A stretch of 64,000 nt of DNA from Syngnathus acus (lineage: Eukaryota > Chordata > Actinopteri > Syngnathiformes > Syngnathidae): positions 1,857,342 to 1,921,341 of the forward strand of contig NC_051090.1 of the NCBI RefSeq assembly GCF_901709675.1. Direction: 5' to 3'. Of the stretch, positions 1 to 25,378 are shown piece after piece. The notes under the pieces were generated by a model that did not search any database, was not told the origin of the DNA, and saw nothing but the letters and a program-made list of their open reading frames with translations. Positions within the stretch are counted from its first letter, which is position 1. Every line of letters starts with the position of its first letter. A program made the position numbers and the translations under genes.

Positions 1-26
1 GCTCATTCTTGATTCATTGCGTGATT

Positions 27-42
27 CCCCCCCCCCCCCCCC
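27..42. repeat. poly-C tract in abca7 intron
   Basis: A run of 16 C residues in the intron tail just before the first visible abca7 exon. Homopolymers this long are slippage-prone, so the exact length is unreliable. Confidence 0.9.
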
Positions 43-108
43 ATGTGTTATTCTAACTTATAACTTTTATTTCTAGCGCTACTCATTTCCCTTCATGCTT
101 CATTGCAG

Positions 109-11995
<11,887 letters not shown>

Positions 11996-12228
11996 GTGAA
12001 ACGAAAACATCCGTAAAAAAATGGAGATGCAGCAATGGTGCCACTAATAGGAGAGCACTCAAGATTCCGCACAAATATCACTGTGATAAGGTCGTATGGA
12101 CAAATTATAAGCACGCTGTTTGTGTTCCCTTGGAACATCGCTTCACTAACCCAGTACCAGCATGGAAAGGCCTTTGTTAACATATTGTTGTTTAAATTTT
12201 GTACAGTTTTTATATTTTCTAATGACTC

Positions 12229-12427
12229 AATAAAGGTTGAGAAATACTACTCCAGTGTTTGGAGGCAATGCACATGTAGTGCCAAATAGCTCACTGCTGT
12301 TGTAACATTCTGAAAGTGGCAAATTGAGCAGCGGTGCTGCCAAACATGTCTCGCAATCAGGAAAGTTTTGTAAATAGTGATTTAATCTGTAAATTTTGCA
12401 CTGGGATTATTTCTTTTTCCCAATAAA
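12229..12427 (+). promoter_or_regulatory. abca7: abca7 poly(A) signals
   Basis: Two AATAAA hexamers, at 12229-12234 and 12422-12427, follow the abca7 stop by about 235 and 430 bases. Either could set the 3' end. The second lies only about 210 bases before the r3hdm4 start codon. Confidence 0.65.
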
Positions 12428-12521
12428 AACAATTCAGATCATACTGTCATTTCGTCTGGGGTTTATTTTGCCATCAAATCTTGTGGCGAGTGAACTACTT
12501 CGTTTTCGTTCGATCTTTGGT

Positions 12522-12530
12522 GGGGCGGGA
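12522..12530 (+). promoter_or_regulatory. r3hdm4: GC box in the r3hdm4 promoter region
   Basis: GGGGCGGGA, followed by GGGACGGG, about 110 bases upstream of the r3hdm4 ATG and about 100 bases after the last abca7 poly(A) signal. It matches an Sp1-type box. No TATA box is evident, which fits a housekeeping promoter. Confidence 0.45.
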
Positions 12531-12637
12531 CTGGGACGGGCTAGCTATTTTTTATCGTCTGTCCAAGCTAGTTAGCTACTGCTAACATTGGAGCCTTAAA
12601 CATTCGTTCTAGCCACGGTTCAATCCTTTGTAATAAA

Positions 12638-15154
12638 ATGGTCGTTGTGACAAACCACCATGAAGAGCAGGATTACATGTGAGTGAAAATGACGCGTGTC
12701 GATCATTAGCCTAGCCACTCTACTAATGTCCATTTAAATGGACTTTTTTGTCCTCTTTTGTCCTCGTACAGTGTAGTAAGTGCACTGACATTTCGCGTCT
12801 GATTTCCGATCAATACTATTGTTCATTTTATTGTCTATTTGGTTAATATTGAGTTCCCCTGTCATTGTTTGCACTTGGATCGTTTTTGTTTGTCAGTGAG
12901 AAATTCATCGAAGTTGAAATTCACTTTTTCTTTATTAAATCTTTGTTTTTGTGTTAACGGAGACGTTCTGCTGTTATTTAAAGCCCTCACGGGTAAACAT
13001 TGCATCATCCACTGCAGTACTTCATCTACTGACCTACATTGGCTGCACTCGTCATTATAACGGTACCACCTGCACGAATAAGAATATAAATCCATCCTTG
13101 AGAAAATAGGTCCCTTTAGTAAAGACATGTATGTAAATACAATTCTTAATAAACAACTATTTTCAAATGTTTAACAACAGTTTAATATGAAACGAGACTG
13201 CATGGCTTGTCTGGTCAATGGGTAACTCAACTCGACTTATTTATAGAGCACCTAAAAATAAAAATAAAAAAAGTGGCATCAAAACACTCCTGCAGCGTGT
13301 TAGAGTCCTTCGAAAAATCATCATTGTTGATTGGGGAAGTAGTGAACACGAAAGTGTGTTGCAGCACCCTTCTAAACTCAGAATGAGGGTTCCTTTGAAT
13401 ATTGTAAAAGGTGTTTCGATTGTGTTGGCAGCCTGATTGAGGAGCGTAAATGCACCTCCCTGCCCAACTCTCCAGCCAAGCGAGCGTGTCCCAGCAAAAA
13501 GAAACAGTTCTATATCAACCAAGCCATCCGCAACTCTGACCTCACGCCGCGAGCCAAAGGCAAGAAGAGCCTGCGCCGACAGGAGAACAGTAAGCTACAA
13601 ATTGACAACACTAGATTGGGAATATTAGCTCATATATTGTTATATTTTGATCTTTCTTATACTGTGTATTTAAAAAAAAAAAACAGCACGTTTTCTTGCC
13701 AATCTTCTTGAGAAGGACGACGAGTGTTCCAAAGATGAACTGGAAGTTTGCAGTACTCCAGCAATCCCGTCTATCTTCACGGAGGCCTGGACCAATGATG
13801 ACTACATCGAGGTTAATGCTCACCCTGTCTTTTCTTTTTTTCTTTTTTTTTTCAAGTTTCTGCTGCTGGATCAGATCTGTTCATGTCCACTTTGTAAAAC
13901 CACTTCTTGTTCTCTTAGCCATGGAGTGACTTCATGAAATGCTCTGGAGAAGAGCAGGAGAGACTTTTGTCTCTGCTCGAGCAGGAAGTGGCCAAGAAGA
14001 AACTCGCCAGTTGTCTCCTTAAAGACCAGAGGAATGGTAATTCATTCAAAAGCCACGGATATTCCAAAGTAGTTTCAGCAAACTTTGACTTTGGTGTATA
14101 AAACCTGAAAATTTGATGCCATCAAGGTAAAGAAAGATATTTCACGTCAATAGTTCACTTACTAATTGATTCATTGTTGTGGCTGTGTTTTATTATCCAA
14201 GTTGTCTTTCCACAGTAAATCCTGCCTTCACAGCTCAGGAATGTTTCCAGCGAATCGACCGGAGACTGCGAACAACTTTGAGACGAAGACAAATCCCTGT
14301 GGTGAGTGCGCTCTTAGAAAAATGATTCTTTTATTTATGCTTTGTTTTATTTTTTGATCCATCTTTGCACTTAAAGTTGTTTAATAGGTGTGCACAGCTC
14401 CTTTTTTCAACACTCCTATTTTTCCATGTTTTGATTTGTGAAGCATTCCCAAATGCATTTTCATGTATGGAAATAAAAGCGGAAAGATATGTGCGGTTGT
14501 TTTTGTCAGTTTGTTGCTTCTCCTCATCATCTTCCCTTCTTTCTCACAGGGAACGCTGGAAGTCCTTGAAGAAAACGTTCTGAGCTTCTTCCTCACGCAA
14601 CCTCATTCAGTTTACACAGCCAACCTCTCCAGCAGGTGGGTGGTTTTTTTTTTCCTCCATGTGTAGTATGTTTCCACTCAGTGTTGGTCTTTTGTCTGGG
14701 GGAAAAAAAATGTTGGTCAAGTATTGTATACAGTAGCATGGATCCCTCATACCATAGAACACAGTTTTTTTTTTTTTTGTTCTACTGAAACTAATGTAGC
14801 AAAACAACAACATTCCAAGATTCCAATGTGCCGTTTAAATCACATCAGGTTGCAGTTAATTGCTTGATGTGGATTTTCTTGTTTGTGGCTCAGCTTTGAA
14901 AGGCTGCTGCTCCATGCCGTCTGCCAGTACATGGACCTCGTCTCTTCAAGTGAGTGTGGCCTTGGGATCTTTTCACTGACAGTGGCTATTAAAAGTGTAC
15001 ACCCCCCATGCGAATCAGCCGATCATATTCAAATGTTGTTGTTCTCCCAGGCAGCAACTTGAATGGGTGTCGTCAGACTGAAGTGGTCAACAAACAGGAG
15101 GACTTCCTGCCTCCCGCACTTTTGCTGTCGGCCTATTTGGACCAAAGGTGCTAA
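12638..15154 (+). CDS. r3hdm4: R3H domain-containing protein 4
   Basis: Eight coding exons: 12638-12678, 13432-13589, 13687-13811, 13919-14036, 14216-14301, 14550-14635, 14894-14949, 15051-15154. They sum to 774 nt, giving 257 residues; human R3HDM4 is about 268. The family is shown by the blocks QFYINQAIRNSDL, AKGKKSLRRQEN, SGEEQERLL, ECFQRIDRRLR and the C-terminal FLPPALLLSAYLDQ. The R3H signature is in exon 7 (residues ~205-223), where FERLLLHAVCQYMDL carries the Arg-x3-His pair. R3H domains bind single-stranded nucleic acid, and this protein is presumed nuclear; its precise role is poorly known. The start ATG is in the usual teleost/mammal position and is followed by a 41-nt coding part of exon 1. 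The gene lies head-to-tail close behind abca7, consistent with the shared 19p13.3-type block. Confidence 0.93.
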
Positions 15155-16475
15155 GATGAGGCTCACACTCACCAGCCTGGCCTTAAATGTGTGCGCAACA
15201 ATATCCTCGGTGAGGTTGATACCGGTCAGAGAAATGTACCATCTGCAAGATTGAGCCTGGTTGGGCCTCTGACTTGATTATCTAGGAATCAAATTTGTTC
15301 ATTAACGTGTTACATAGCAGTTTGGATGCACTGCTGAGATGCAAAGTCCTCAATTAAGTACAATGTGTCTAAAAGGGAAGTTATTAATGACGTTAATATT
15401 TTGCCCCGCCGCAATCCTGTGGTTCACTCGGTGCTTGACGTGCTGACATTTGATGGTGCATGTTCTCAGTTTTTGTCTTCATAACAGAACATTCATGTTT
15501 GACAAATTTTTGGTCATGGGTTGATGAACTGTGTTTTCTTTAACTTGTCAGTAGAGAAATGTTACTTTAATTGTGTGTTACTTACTTAATGAGATACTGT
15601 ACATGGCAAAATCCAAAGGATATCTAGTTGGATACATTTACATCGAGGTCAGCCATTCATTTCTAGCGAATTAATGATTTAATAGTAATATTTCCAATTG
15701 TGTTTTTACTTGGGAATTATGTATACAGTACTATACTTAAAGGACCTTGTCATGCAGAAAAAAAAGTTCTAGATATGAATCATGACTTATAATGATGATA
15801 ACATGAGTTGAGAAAAAAATGCTTTTGGGTGGCGGTATAAAACAAAATTGCTTTACCAATTAGCGGCATTAGCCTGTAGGATTAACGAACTAGTTAGTGC
15901 ATGAATCATGGTCATTGAAATGTCTCACCCTTGTGCTGTAGCTAAATGAGTACTTTTGTCTTTGTACGTAGTATGGACTAACCAGTTTAAAAAAAAAAAA
16001 AAAGGTTGTGAAGAAGCACTTCTGCCTTAGGAAAGCAAATCTATTTCTACGTTTGTACTTTCCTGAACTTTAGAAACACATAGCAGGTTATTTTTAAGCA
16101 AATCAAATCCCAGTGTCTTCATGGAATCTGATCTGTTGACTTTTGTTGTCAACAACCAAAGTTTGTATGAAATCTAATTTCTCAGGTGGTGTATGATTTT
16201 ACCACGGAATGTCATGTTGTAATTTCACTCTTCAAGATGATCATGTATCATCTTTATTTGCCAACGCCTTCTATTATTCATACTGTAAATATTAAGCCTT
16301 TGGGTGTGATCATTTTACACACAAGATTGTGTACATATTTGAGTGTGCTACGGTTATGGTGCTTATTTATAATTATCATTACAACGTTGTATTTTTCTTT
16401 TTGGATTATGTGCATGAAAATTCTGGAAGCCATGTCTGATTTAACAGTTTAATAAACATGACTTTAAAGCGCACC
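15155..16475 (+). other. r3hdm4: r3hdm4 3' UTR with poly(A) signal
   Basis: AT-rich non-coding sequence after the r3hdm4 stop. It contains poly-A/T tracts and ends near AATAAA at 16451-16456. No other gene is visible in it. The poly(A) site is inferred from the hexamer. Confidence 0.55.
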
Positions 16476-17690
16476 ATCTTCTGCTCTCAGTCGTTTTACC
16501 TTAAATGGGTATGAATGTTAGGCAGGTAATTATTCTTACTCTGTCCGCTAGGTGTCACTGTTGTATACAGAAATGCCACAACGTCCAGAAAAGAGGCTAG
16601 TGGAAATTCGTTTGAACATTGATAGTTTCTTGCATTAGACGCCTCCTGGGCTCTACGAGTAGACCCAGAATACTCACCAGTAGTTTTGCCTCACGCTTTT
16701 CTTCTATTGCGTTGAAATATTTTATTATAAAAGCTCAAACAATTTGATATTATGTCAATTGATCTCTTAAGATGTTTTTGATTGAAATAACTTGATATTT
16801 TGGAATTGTATAGAAGCTTACCGAGTTTCCAAACGAAACTTATGTGAGGAATGCAAACTATGACTGCCTCGCACAAGTCTAATGACTAATGATACGCTTT
16901 TGTCAATATGTTAAAATTATGACCTAATTTACTGCAAGCAGTGGTTCAACCGTTGTTGTTTTTTTCATTTAAATATCATTAAATCTGCTCCTGTTTACAC
17001 GAAAGATAAGTTGTTTGATGTTTTGCATTTTGTTTTCATTTTGTGTAATGAATGTGAAATGAAGTCTCATTCCGAACCATGATTTGAATACTGAACCCAA
17101 TGTGCAAAATTGTAAATCCTCTTTTGCGCTTGTCATAATGACTCATAATGAGTTACATGATGAGATTATCAGTAATTGGCTTTAGTCGTGAACAGAATTG
17201 TGGACAGAGTGCCAGTTTTTGAGCAAATATTGATTTGTCATTTCTGCAAGTTTGTTTTTTCTGTGTCCATGCACCTAAGGCCCAAAGATAAATGTTCTAG
17301 CCACAGAATATTTTTATATGAGGGCTTTACTTTTTCTTTTTTCTTTTCACAGTGAAGTGTGCGTCACAGTTGGGATACTTGCACAAGTTATACGCAATAA
17401 TGCAAAAGTTCTTCCATCTAAAAATAGTTTTCAGTTTTGACTGAGGGGTATTGATTTAACACTATTTTCTGACAGTAGTTGTGGTTACTTTGCAGTGAAT
17501 TGCACTGCATCATATTGAGGGATAATGTTTTGCTTTCTCGTGCAAACATGTGAAAATCAATTGATTTTTTTGAAGCCATGTCACTTATATCGATTTCTAA
17601 AGATGATCCTTTCCTTTTATTCGAATGTATCTTTTTAATGAATCTGAGTGTCACGATTACATGGAGGTGGAGCACCGGCGCATTGAGCAG

Positions 17691-17723
17691 CCCCCCCCCC
17701 CCCTCCTCCGAGGGGGTGGGGGG
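17691..17723. repeat. C-run / G-run inverted low-complexity tract
   Basis: A run of 13 C residues, then CTCCTCCGA, then GGGGGTGGGGGG. The two arms can pair as a hairpin, and the G-rich arm could also stack. It is followed by a second G/C-rich patch to about 17746. Confidence 0.8.
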
Positions 17724-18059
17724 TGATGACTGAGGGGTTGGCCCCCGCTGATTCAGAGGTTAGGAATTTGCATTTGATTGCTGTTTGTCAACCAATGGCC
17801 TGAGTGTGCAGGCCAGAGACTATTCCCCACGCCTCCGTGTGTCGTGTCGACGTGTGTGCATGTGTGCATGTGTGTGTCCCCGATCTGGGCTTTCACATCG
17901 ACACCCAATCTCTGAAAACACAATTACACGCCAAAGCTGAAGGTCGCGGTAGATACCATGCAGTCACATGCAACGAGTTTACTTGTAAGAGATAAACACA
18001 GGAGCCGTCGCTCTTCTTTTTGTTTGTGGGGCGTTTTTTGCCCCCTGTGTGTCATTTAG

Positions 18060-18130
18060 GGGAGTCAGGGAAAATCAGGAATGCTTCTTCCGGTCCCAAA
18101 GAGTCGAAAAAACCAGCGGAAGTCCAAGTG
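18060..18130 (+). other. candidate 5' untranslated exon (donor at 18131)
   Basis: A GC-richer segment starts after CATTTAG at 18059 and ends at the strong donor CAAGTG|GTAAGTTTT. It is a candidate arid3a leader exon, since arid3a must have one upstream and the segment does not look coding. There is no transcript evidence, so treat it as tentative. Confidence 0.22.
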
Positions 18131-21100
18131 GTAAGTTTTAATATTCTTTTTCCCCTCCATCGTTGCATCAACGGAGTATTGTGTGATTCTATCTCTCGCT
18201 TGTGACTCTGTTTTGCTCGCTGAATGTCTATTTTTCATCGATACGTTATCAGACGTCCTGATCGATAATCGATCACCCGGGTGGCGGATGAAGCCAGTGC
18301 CATATGTCACTTCTCCCGTAAGATTTCCACCTACGCCGAATGTCGCACTATTTTAGTCCCTCAAAATGTAGATTTTAAGATGTTTAGACGTTTGTCTAGC
18401 ACGATCCGTCGCTGCATTCGTATTTTCTAAGACTATGGCTTTAAATTGATCGATCCATATCATCTGTCCATGTTGTTTACGCTGGCTAAAGATGGTTAAG
18501 CATTAACACCTAATATTTCCGATCCCCCTTTCCGATTCACTTCACGCCAAAATTGTCCTGTCAGTGTACAAGCACAGCTCGCCTCCAACAATTTGAACAA
18601 TCCGATTATTAACAGTATTATCCGGGTAAGCTAAAGGCTCGATAACGGTCGGATAAACAAAGTGCTCGTTGCAACGGACGGGCTAATGAATGCGTTTCCA
18701 CGTTCACTTCTGTTATGGCACTAAATTGAGAATTGCTGACTTTTAGAAACGTCATGTGCCTTAAAATGGTGTCATCTCAATCAACAAGCGACCCATTTTC
18801 AACTTGGGGAAAATGCAATGAAAGTCCACTTTTTAGTTTACTTTCTCTCTAGATGTGCGGAAATGGACTTATTTTGTGCACCTCATCATTTAATATCGGT
18901 CTGGCTCTTGATATAAATGCGCTCGAATGAATCGCAATGCATATTAAACAAATTTTTATGATCAAAACACCATCCAGCAAAACTGCTAAAGTCCCCCATA
19001 ACTGTACTAGTTGTGTAAAGTTTGAAGAATAGTGGTGAAAAGTCCGTTCTACCTCATTGGGTGAGATTAATGACAAGTCCAACAAATCAGAATAAAAAAG
19101 ATGCCTTTAGTGCACTAGTGGGGGTGTAAGTTGCTTGTTCGATGTTACAGGATGTCTGAGGCCCGGAAAAGTCCAAATGCATTCTTGTGGTGGATGCCAC
19201 TGGGCAGTCCTCCCATTGTTGACTTGCCGTAAAAGTTTGACAAAACAACCGGGATTCAATCCAAATGTCAGCTGCAATGAAACGGAATGATGCTGACTCT
19301 AAAAAGCTCATATCGACATTACAATTGAGGAAAAAGGTTTTTTAGCCCCTGTTAAAATCGTTGCACCAAAATTCTATCAAACGTTGACCCGTGTTCCGTG
19401 TTGGCTGACTGAAGACGACTTTGAAATTCACCATCATTTTAAAAGCAAGTCACGTGTGATACTTGCCAGTATTAGGTTTGTGAGCAGTGTGTCACTTTCT
19501 CACAGTGTGTGTACGTGTACGTGTAGGGGGGGTGCACAGGAAGCGGGTCTTGTCTTTGTCTCTGCCCTTAAAAGTATAAAAGTCTTCTTGTCTGACATAC
19601 TTGTAAATGACCAGCAGCACTTGCCAAGCCCCTTGTAAACTTTGAATACGACCCCCTCATGTTATCTCATGTGACGCTATATTCAATTAAAAGTGACCAA
19701 TCTTTGGTGGGCCCTGTCGTAGATGTTGCAATCATTTGCTAACTGCCTTCCATTTTGTCGTTTTCGTTTGACAGGAACACGATGAAGACATATCCTAGAT
19801 GTGATGTAACTTGAAATTTGAACATAGCAGACATGTGCCGCCGTGGTGGTGAAAATGGGGGGCTTTCCACCACTGCCACTATTAAACAAATGCACACACA
19901 CATACGCTGCAAAGCTTAAATAGCCCCCACCCAGCGGTGTCCAATCACCTTCGAGGCTTGCCGCTCTAATCTGTTTGGTCCAATCTAGCATATGCTGTGT
20001 TCTTATTGGCGTTCAATCGAACAGGTCCAACTTGCTGTTAGAAAGCTAGTTTGAAGCTTCTGAAGCCTTTTAATAGTTAGCAATGGACTGGTTGGTTTTA
20101 TTCCTTCGCATGAAGTAAAAGCTGGTATTATCCTGTGCAAATCTTATGACGCAAAGGGGGGAGGGGGGTGCTTGAGATGATTGCTGCTGTGCACAAAGAA
20201 AGGGTTATTTCTGATGAGTTGTATATCTGCACACTCTTGTTTGAGTTGCTTATTTCCCTGGAGCGCATTCATATATTGTCTTAACATGGAAACGGCTCCC
20301 CGTGGCCTCTTTTATCCTAAGCGCCCGTTTGGATGGCTCCTGCATTTAATCCGCCTTCGGAATGAATCGTATGTCCCTCGCACTTTGCCAACAGTATGGC
20401 GGCCATCTGTAATCTCAACTGGAGGCTGTTTGAGAAAGCAGCATGTGTAATATGCAAACAGGTTGCTCGGTAAAGCCAGCGAGTGGCACACTCTCAACTG
20501 CTTGGCGTCTGTGAATAAATGACTGATAGACATGTGCCGACTAGACAAACTGGTCCGACACCTGTTTGCTCTCTTATGATCAAACTCTTATCCTTTGCGA
20601 GCCTGGTGCAGACTGTTATGTTGTCACGGCATTCAAATATTCCTTCAAGGTTTGTTAAGGGTGTGGGCCAAATCTCGCTCAAATGTTCCCCTAATTACCC
20701 ATCTGCGTGTGTCGGGAGCTGGATTTTATTTCCATGAATGTTGTTTCTTTTGGCGCCTTGAAGAAGACAGAAGCAGCTTGGCAACATTGCAGTTGCTCTT
20801 GTGCCAAAAGCTACTTTTCTGAAGGGCCTGCTCGGCAGGCACGTGGAGCTTTAACTGTGTTATCATGCCAAGAAGGACAAGTTACTTCACTTCTTGGGCT
20901 GGAGCCACAAGGGAATCCCTGACCGTGACGCAGGCGAAGGAAGGGCTTTGCAGTTCTGGGATGCCCCGCAGTTTTGCCAGGAAACAGTTGGAGGGTTTGT
21001 TGTCAGTCCATTTGTGACACCAGGCGGAATGTTCCATCCTGTTACTTGTCTGCCTGCATATTAACATGCAAAAAAAAAAAAAATGGCGCTGATGTATGTT

Positions 21101-24072
21101 GCAGGCTCACAAGCACAAAACCAGTTTTGAAATCTATCATTTGTTGCCGTTTGAAATGGTTACATAGGTTAATTTTTTTTTTTTTTTGCAACAATCAGTC
21201 ATATGATGTACGGTGTATGATTTACATACGTGTACTTTTGTATGAGCAGCTAACTGAAACAACTGGTTTCATTCATACGTCCCATTTGTCTCTGCGTGCA
21301 AAAAAAAAAAAAAACCAGCGTGGGTAACGAGGCCCGTGATCCTCGGTAAGCCATTTGGTTCTGGATGTCTCCATGACAGTTGTCAACATAAATCTCTATG
21401 TAAGTATGTGCCTTTCTGCAAACAAAAGGCCGGACAGTACAAAGAAAAAAAGAAAAAAAAACAGTCGCCATATAAACCCAACAAGTTCATCCAGTTGGGG
21501 ATGTTCATGGCATTCCAAATGAAGTTTGGACACACACTCATCATGGCGTCTAGAGTTACCAAAAGCAGTGCGAGCTACGACATGTCGCCTGCATTCTCAA
21601 TCTCTTAATGGCAGCGGCCTTTTTAAACACGAGAGGAATTTACCTGCCTCTCGTACGATTTACAAAGGAATGTCAGAAATATGACTCGCATATTAAGAGC
21701 CCCAGTTGAATTTAATGTAACAATGTATTTAAGACTGCATTGTTTGGAATTGCCACGTGGGTTATTTTATATTGACAATTCATGAAGAAAAGCGCTCGAC
21801 GTGATCTGGTCTCCCTCGGAATTTCCCGTGTCGGTCTGTCATCTGGCAGATTTCTGTTTGCTCTGGTCGTGCTAGAGAATGAAAGCAATGGTAGGTTCTC
21901 AACAAGGCGCGGTCAATATCTAACAGTGCAGCAGTCAACAGAAACGGCGGAAGATTTCAGCTGAATCAGCAGAACATTTTGTTTCTCTTTTATCTGATGA
22001 CACTCCTTTTATTTAATGCAATGTTCTTGCCTCGGGAGCTGATTACAGTGTTTAGCTCCTCCTGTATTGTAAATATTGGACGTCATTATTTTCAGTGCCG
22101 GCATTTTGGCGGTTGTAGTATATTTCTAATGAATTTTTTTTATTACTGTAAATAAAGCACATCAGGCTTACTGTTTGTTCCTGCATTATTTAGTGGAGTC
22201 GCTTGCGTTGATGTCCTTCCCCGAAGTGGATCACAGGATTCTTTTTGCTGTATGCCCATTTAATTTATAGAATAGCTGAGGCTAATCAGATTTGGCTCAC
22301 TGTGTTGCCGTGGCTCATTGGAAGAGGTCAGTGGAAAGTGCGTGACCAGCCCGGGCGACACTTCCTCAATGATCTTGTTGTTGGTGCAGCCCAGCTCAAT
22401 GGAGCCTGTGTTATTGCCATACGAGGTAATACTGCAAAGAATGTGAGTGAGCGGGTGGGTGGGTGATGCATAATCAAAACCAGCACCACTGACTGATTTC
22501 ATGTGCCCATGTTGTTTTTGTCACTGTAACAGAGGATCATTAGTTGCCTCTTTGTATGCTGCTTTCACATAAATACGACACGCTGCGTTGAACCGATGAG
22601 TCGACCACGACGTTTGGAACTTGATGTTGAACTGACTAATGGCTTGTCAGGTGTTCACATCTTCTTGTTAGAGACATTTTTCTTTATGTGACTTCAGCCA
22701 AAGGGCGGAGTTCAACCCTGTTACAATAAACGAAATACGCCTTGTGTATACAACCTCCCAGTTATTTGCATTCTGTTTTATTATCGCTAAAGGTATAGCC
22801 CCCCCTGATTTCAATTTCGTAATAATGACACACATCGGTCAGAAAAAATGCATTGTATGTATATTTTGAAACGATTTGCAGATTGGCAAGCGATTTTCAC
22901 TTTTGATATGAACATAGGCATGCACCGTATATGCATGCATGTGAGGCGGTGCAGGTCTTTTTTTATCTAGTTGGAGTTGGACCCTAAGTGCAACTTCTTA
23001 TCACCCTGTGCTGTTTGCTTAGACCTTGCAATCTACTACCCGAATGTGGGTTTGAGAAAAAAAAAAAAAAAAAGGATTAACCCATTAGCTGTCATAGTTT
23101 CAACTTCTTTATCCAGGCGACTCCTCCTTAACCCCCTTGTCGGAATCTACCACTGTTAGTCAACATCACGAGCCCATTAAGGTATTTGTGAGGATATTAT
23201 TTATTTATATTTATTTTAATTTATTTATATGTATTTATTCATATTTATTTATTTATATTTCTTTCTTTATTTATTTAAATCTATGGTCTTATGACAAATT
23301 TGCTTATTGCAAAGGCTGCGATTATAGTGATGAGTGGAGTCTCATAAGACCTGAAGGCAAATATCTCAAATTCTTTTTTTTTTTGCTTCAAAAAGGTTTG
23401 AAAAAAAATGTGTGCACGCCACTTGAGCAGCAGTGACCAATCATAACACATCCTCCAGTCAAATTGTTTGAAAACGCCAGCCCATCCCACTGCAAACTTG
23501 TTTGCAGTCACATATGAAGAGGCGGACAGATTTGGTGCCGTCCAAGCAAAAATGAAAACATCTCTACACCGGAAATGATATGATGTCATTTTTATCCTAT
23601 TCTGATAAGTGTCCATTTAGGGGAAGCTCAGTGAACATATGTGGTGACGCAATGTCATTTGCACCATAGCATGTCGGAAATCATGAAGGATGGATGAACC
23701 GTGAGACAAAAACAAAGCCGCCACTTCTGCTTCCTCCTGCGCAGGAAGAACCAACCAGCTTTAGTTTAGTCACTTCTGTCTTTTCAAATGACTTGGAGAA
23801 CACATGAGCAGATGCTCTGTTGGGGGAGGTGGGTCAGCACAATCTCTCTTTTCAAGTTCCATTCAAATAGTCCAAGTCTTCTCCGTGCACAATATGTCTT
23901 TGTGCAATTCAGCGGTGTTTGCGCTTCCACCTTTTTTCCAAAGCGTCAATTCGGTCGAGCCAAATGTGGCCCACCGACGTCGGTCGGTGCAGTCAGTGGA
24001 CCATGTGGCAACTGCAGGCATTCAAGCTGTAAGAATGCACTGAATCAATATTGAATATCTATAGCCTGCCTG

Positions 24073-24096
24073 CCAGGCTGCCAGGCTGCCAGGCTG
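24073..24096. repeat. (CCAGGCTG)3 minisatellite
   Basis: Three perfect tandem copies of the 8-mer CCAGGCTG, preceded by the related CCTGCCTG. Confidence 0.9.
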
Positions 24097-25378
24097 CATC
24101 TGCTCCGTCAGTTGTCACTTCCTTAGCCTTGGAAGTGTCTTATTTCCTTCAATGACATTTCACAGCAGCGTGGCATAAAGTCGTGCAGGGCGAGGCTTTA
24201 TGTTTCAATCAAACTGGCGTCGCTACTTGACGGGATATCTGAAACTGATCACGTACGGCTGATTCATGTCCTTCCTGGATTGAATTACCCATCATTAACC
24301 TTTCTTCACCGTCAACTAATCCACAGAGACTGTCCGACAAAATCTAAATGTGAATATAAGCATCGAAAAAGCAAAACGATACATTGCAAGTGTTTTTTTT
24401 GAACCTGCTCGGTTGGATCTGTAATTGGCTGCAATCAGATTTGCGTAGAAAGTGCCAGGTATGTATGTCGTGACGGATGACAACGAAATGCAAATGACAA
24501 GCAGCCATAAACAGGAATAACTGGCGTCGCAAAGTTCCACTTATCTCTCACTTTTCGCCATGTGATGATACGAATGACATTTGCGTTGTTGTCACGTAAC
24601 TTCATCTTGAAAAAACATTTTTAAACGAATCAAATTTAAGATTAGATGGATATATTAATATTGGAATTTAAGAATTTTTGATATGTAGGGTCTGTGTGTT
24701 GCGTAATATACAGTATGTCCAAAAGGAAAAAAAAAAAAATCCAACATCAGTCAAGTTGTGCTTGGTTTATTTATGATCATTTCAGACACAGAGCAGCCTC
24801 ATCCTTCAACGTGTGTGCCGAATTCACACCCCGTGTGTGAAAGCCGAGGATTGTGTTGTATATCGAAGGCTGTTTTCACTAGTCACTGTCACTAAGTCAC
24901 TAAGTCTCGTTTTTTTTGGGTTTTTTTTAATTCAGTGTGACTGACAGATAACCGCTCTGTGAACTTCTTCACAAGCAGAATGAAAAAATGGTGTGTAAAT
25001 TAAATCAAGGATGATTATAGACAGCAGTCTCTTATTGACACACCTAAGAGGTTTGTTGAGAACTTTGCATAAGTCAGCAGCTATGGCAAGACACCATGTT
25101 TTGTGACATTGCTGAGTTTCACTGCTTGGCTGAGATTGGGATCTTGGGTTGGAGCCAACCAGGCAAACAGTATAACTGTTGTCTGTCAGTGCTCACTTCC
25201 TTTTGGAAAGGCTCAAATGTTTTGGATCTGTCGTTTTTTTTGTGTGTGCAGAGAAGATAAAGTCTGTGAGTGCACTATATTTTATTTGTTGTATTTTTTT
25301 TTTCATTTTGAATATTGCCAATTTACAAGTTATGACACAGAAAATAATTGTGCATTTATTCCATTTTATTTATAATTA

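Noticed and set aside
23185-23290. Hydrophobic 99-codon frame that looks like membrane segments
   Set aside because: It is built from TTTAT/ATTTA low-complexity sequence, so the hydrophobicity is a composition artefact.
24061-24110. Tandem units considered as a repeat-spacer array
   Set aside because: Three adjacent 8-mers with no spacers; this is a minisatellite and not CRISPR-like. The rest of the window is a eukaryotic genome.
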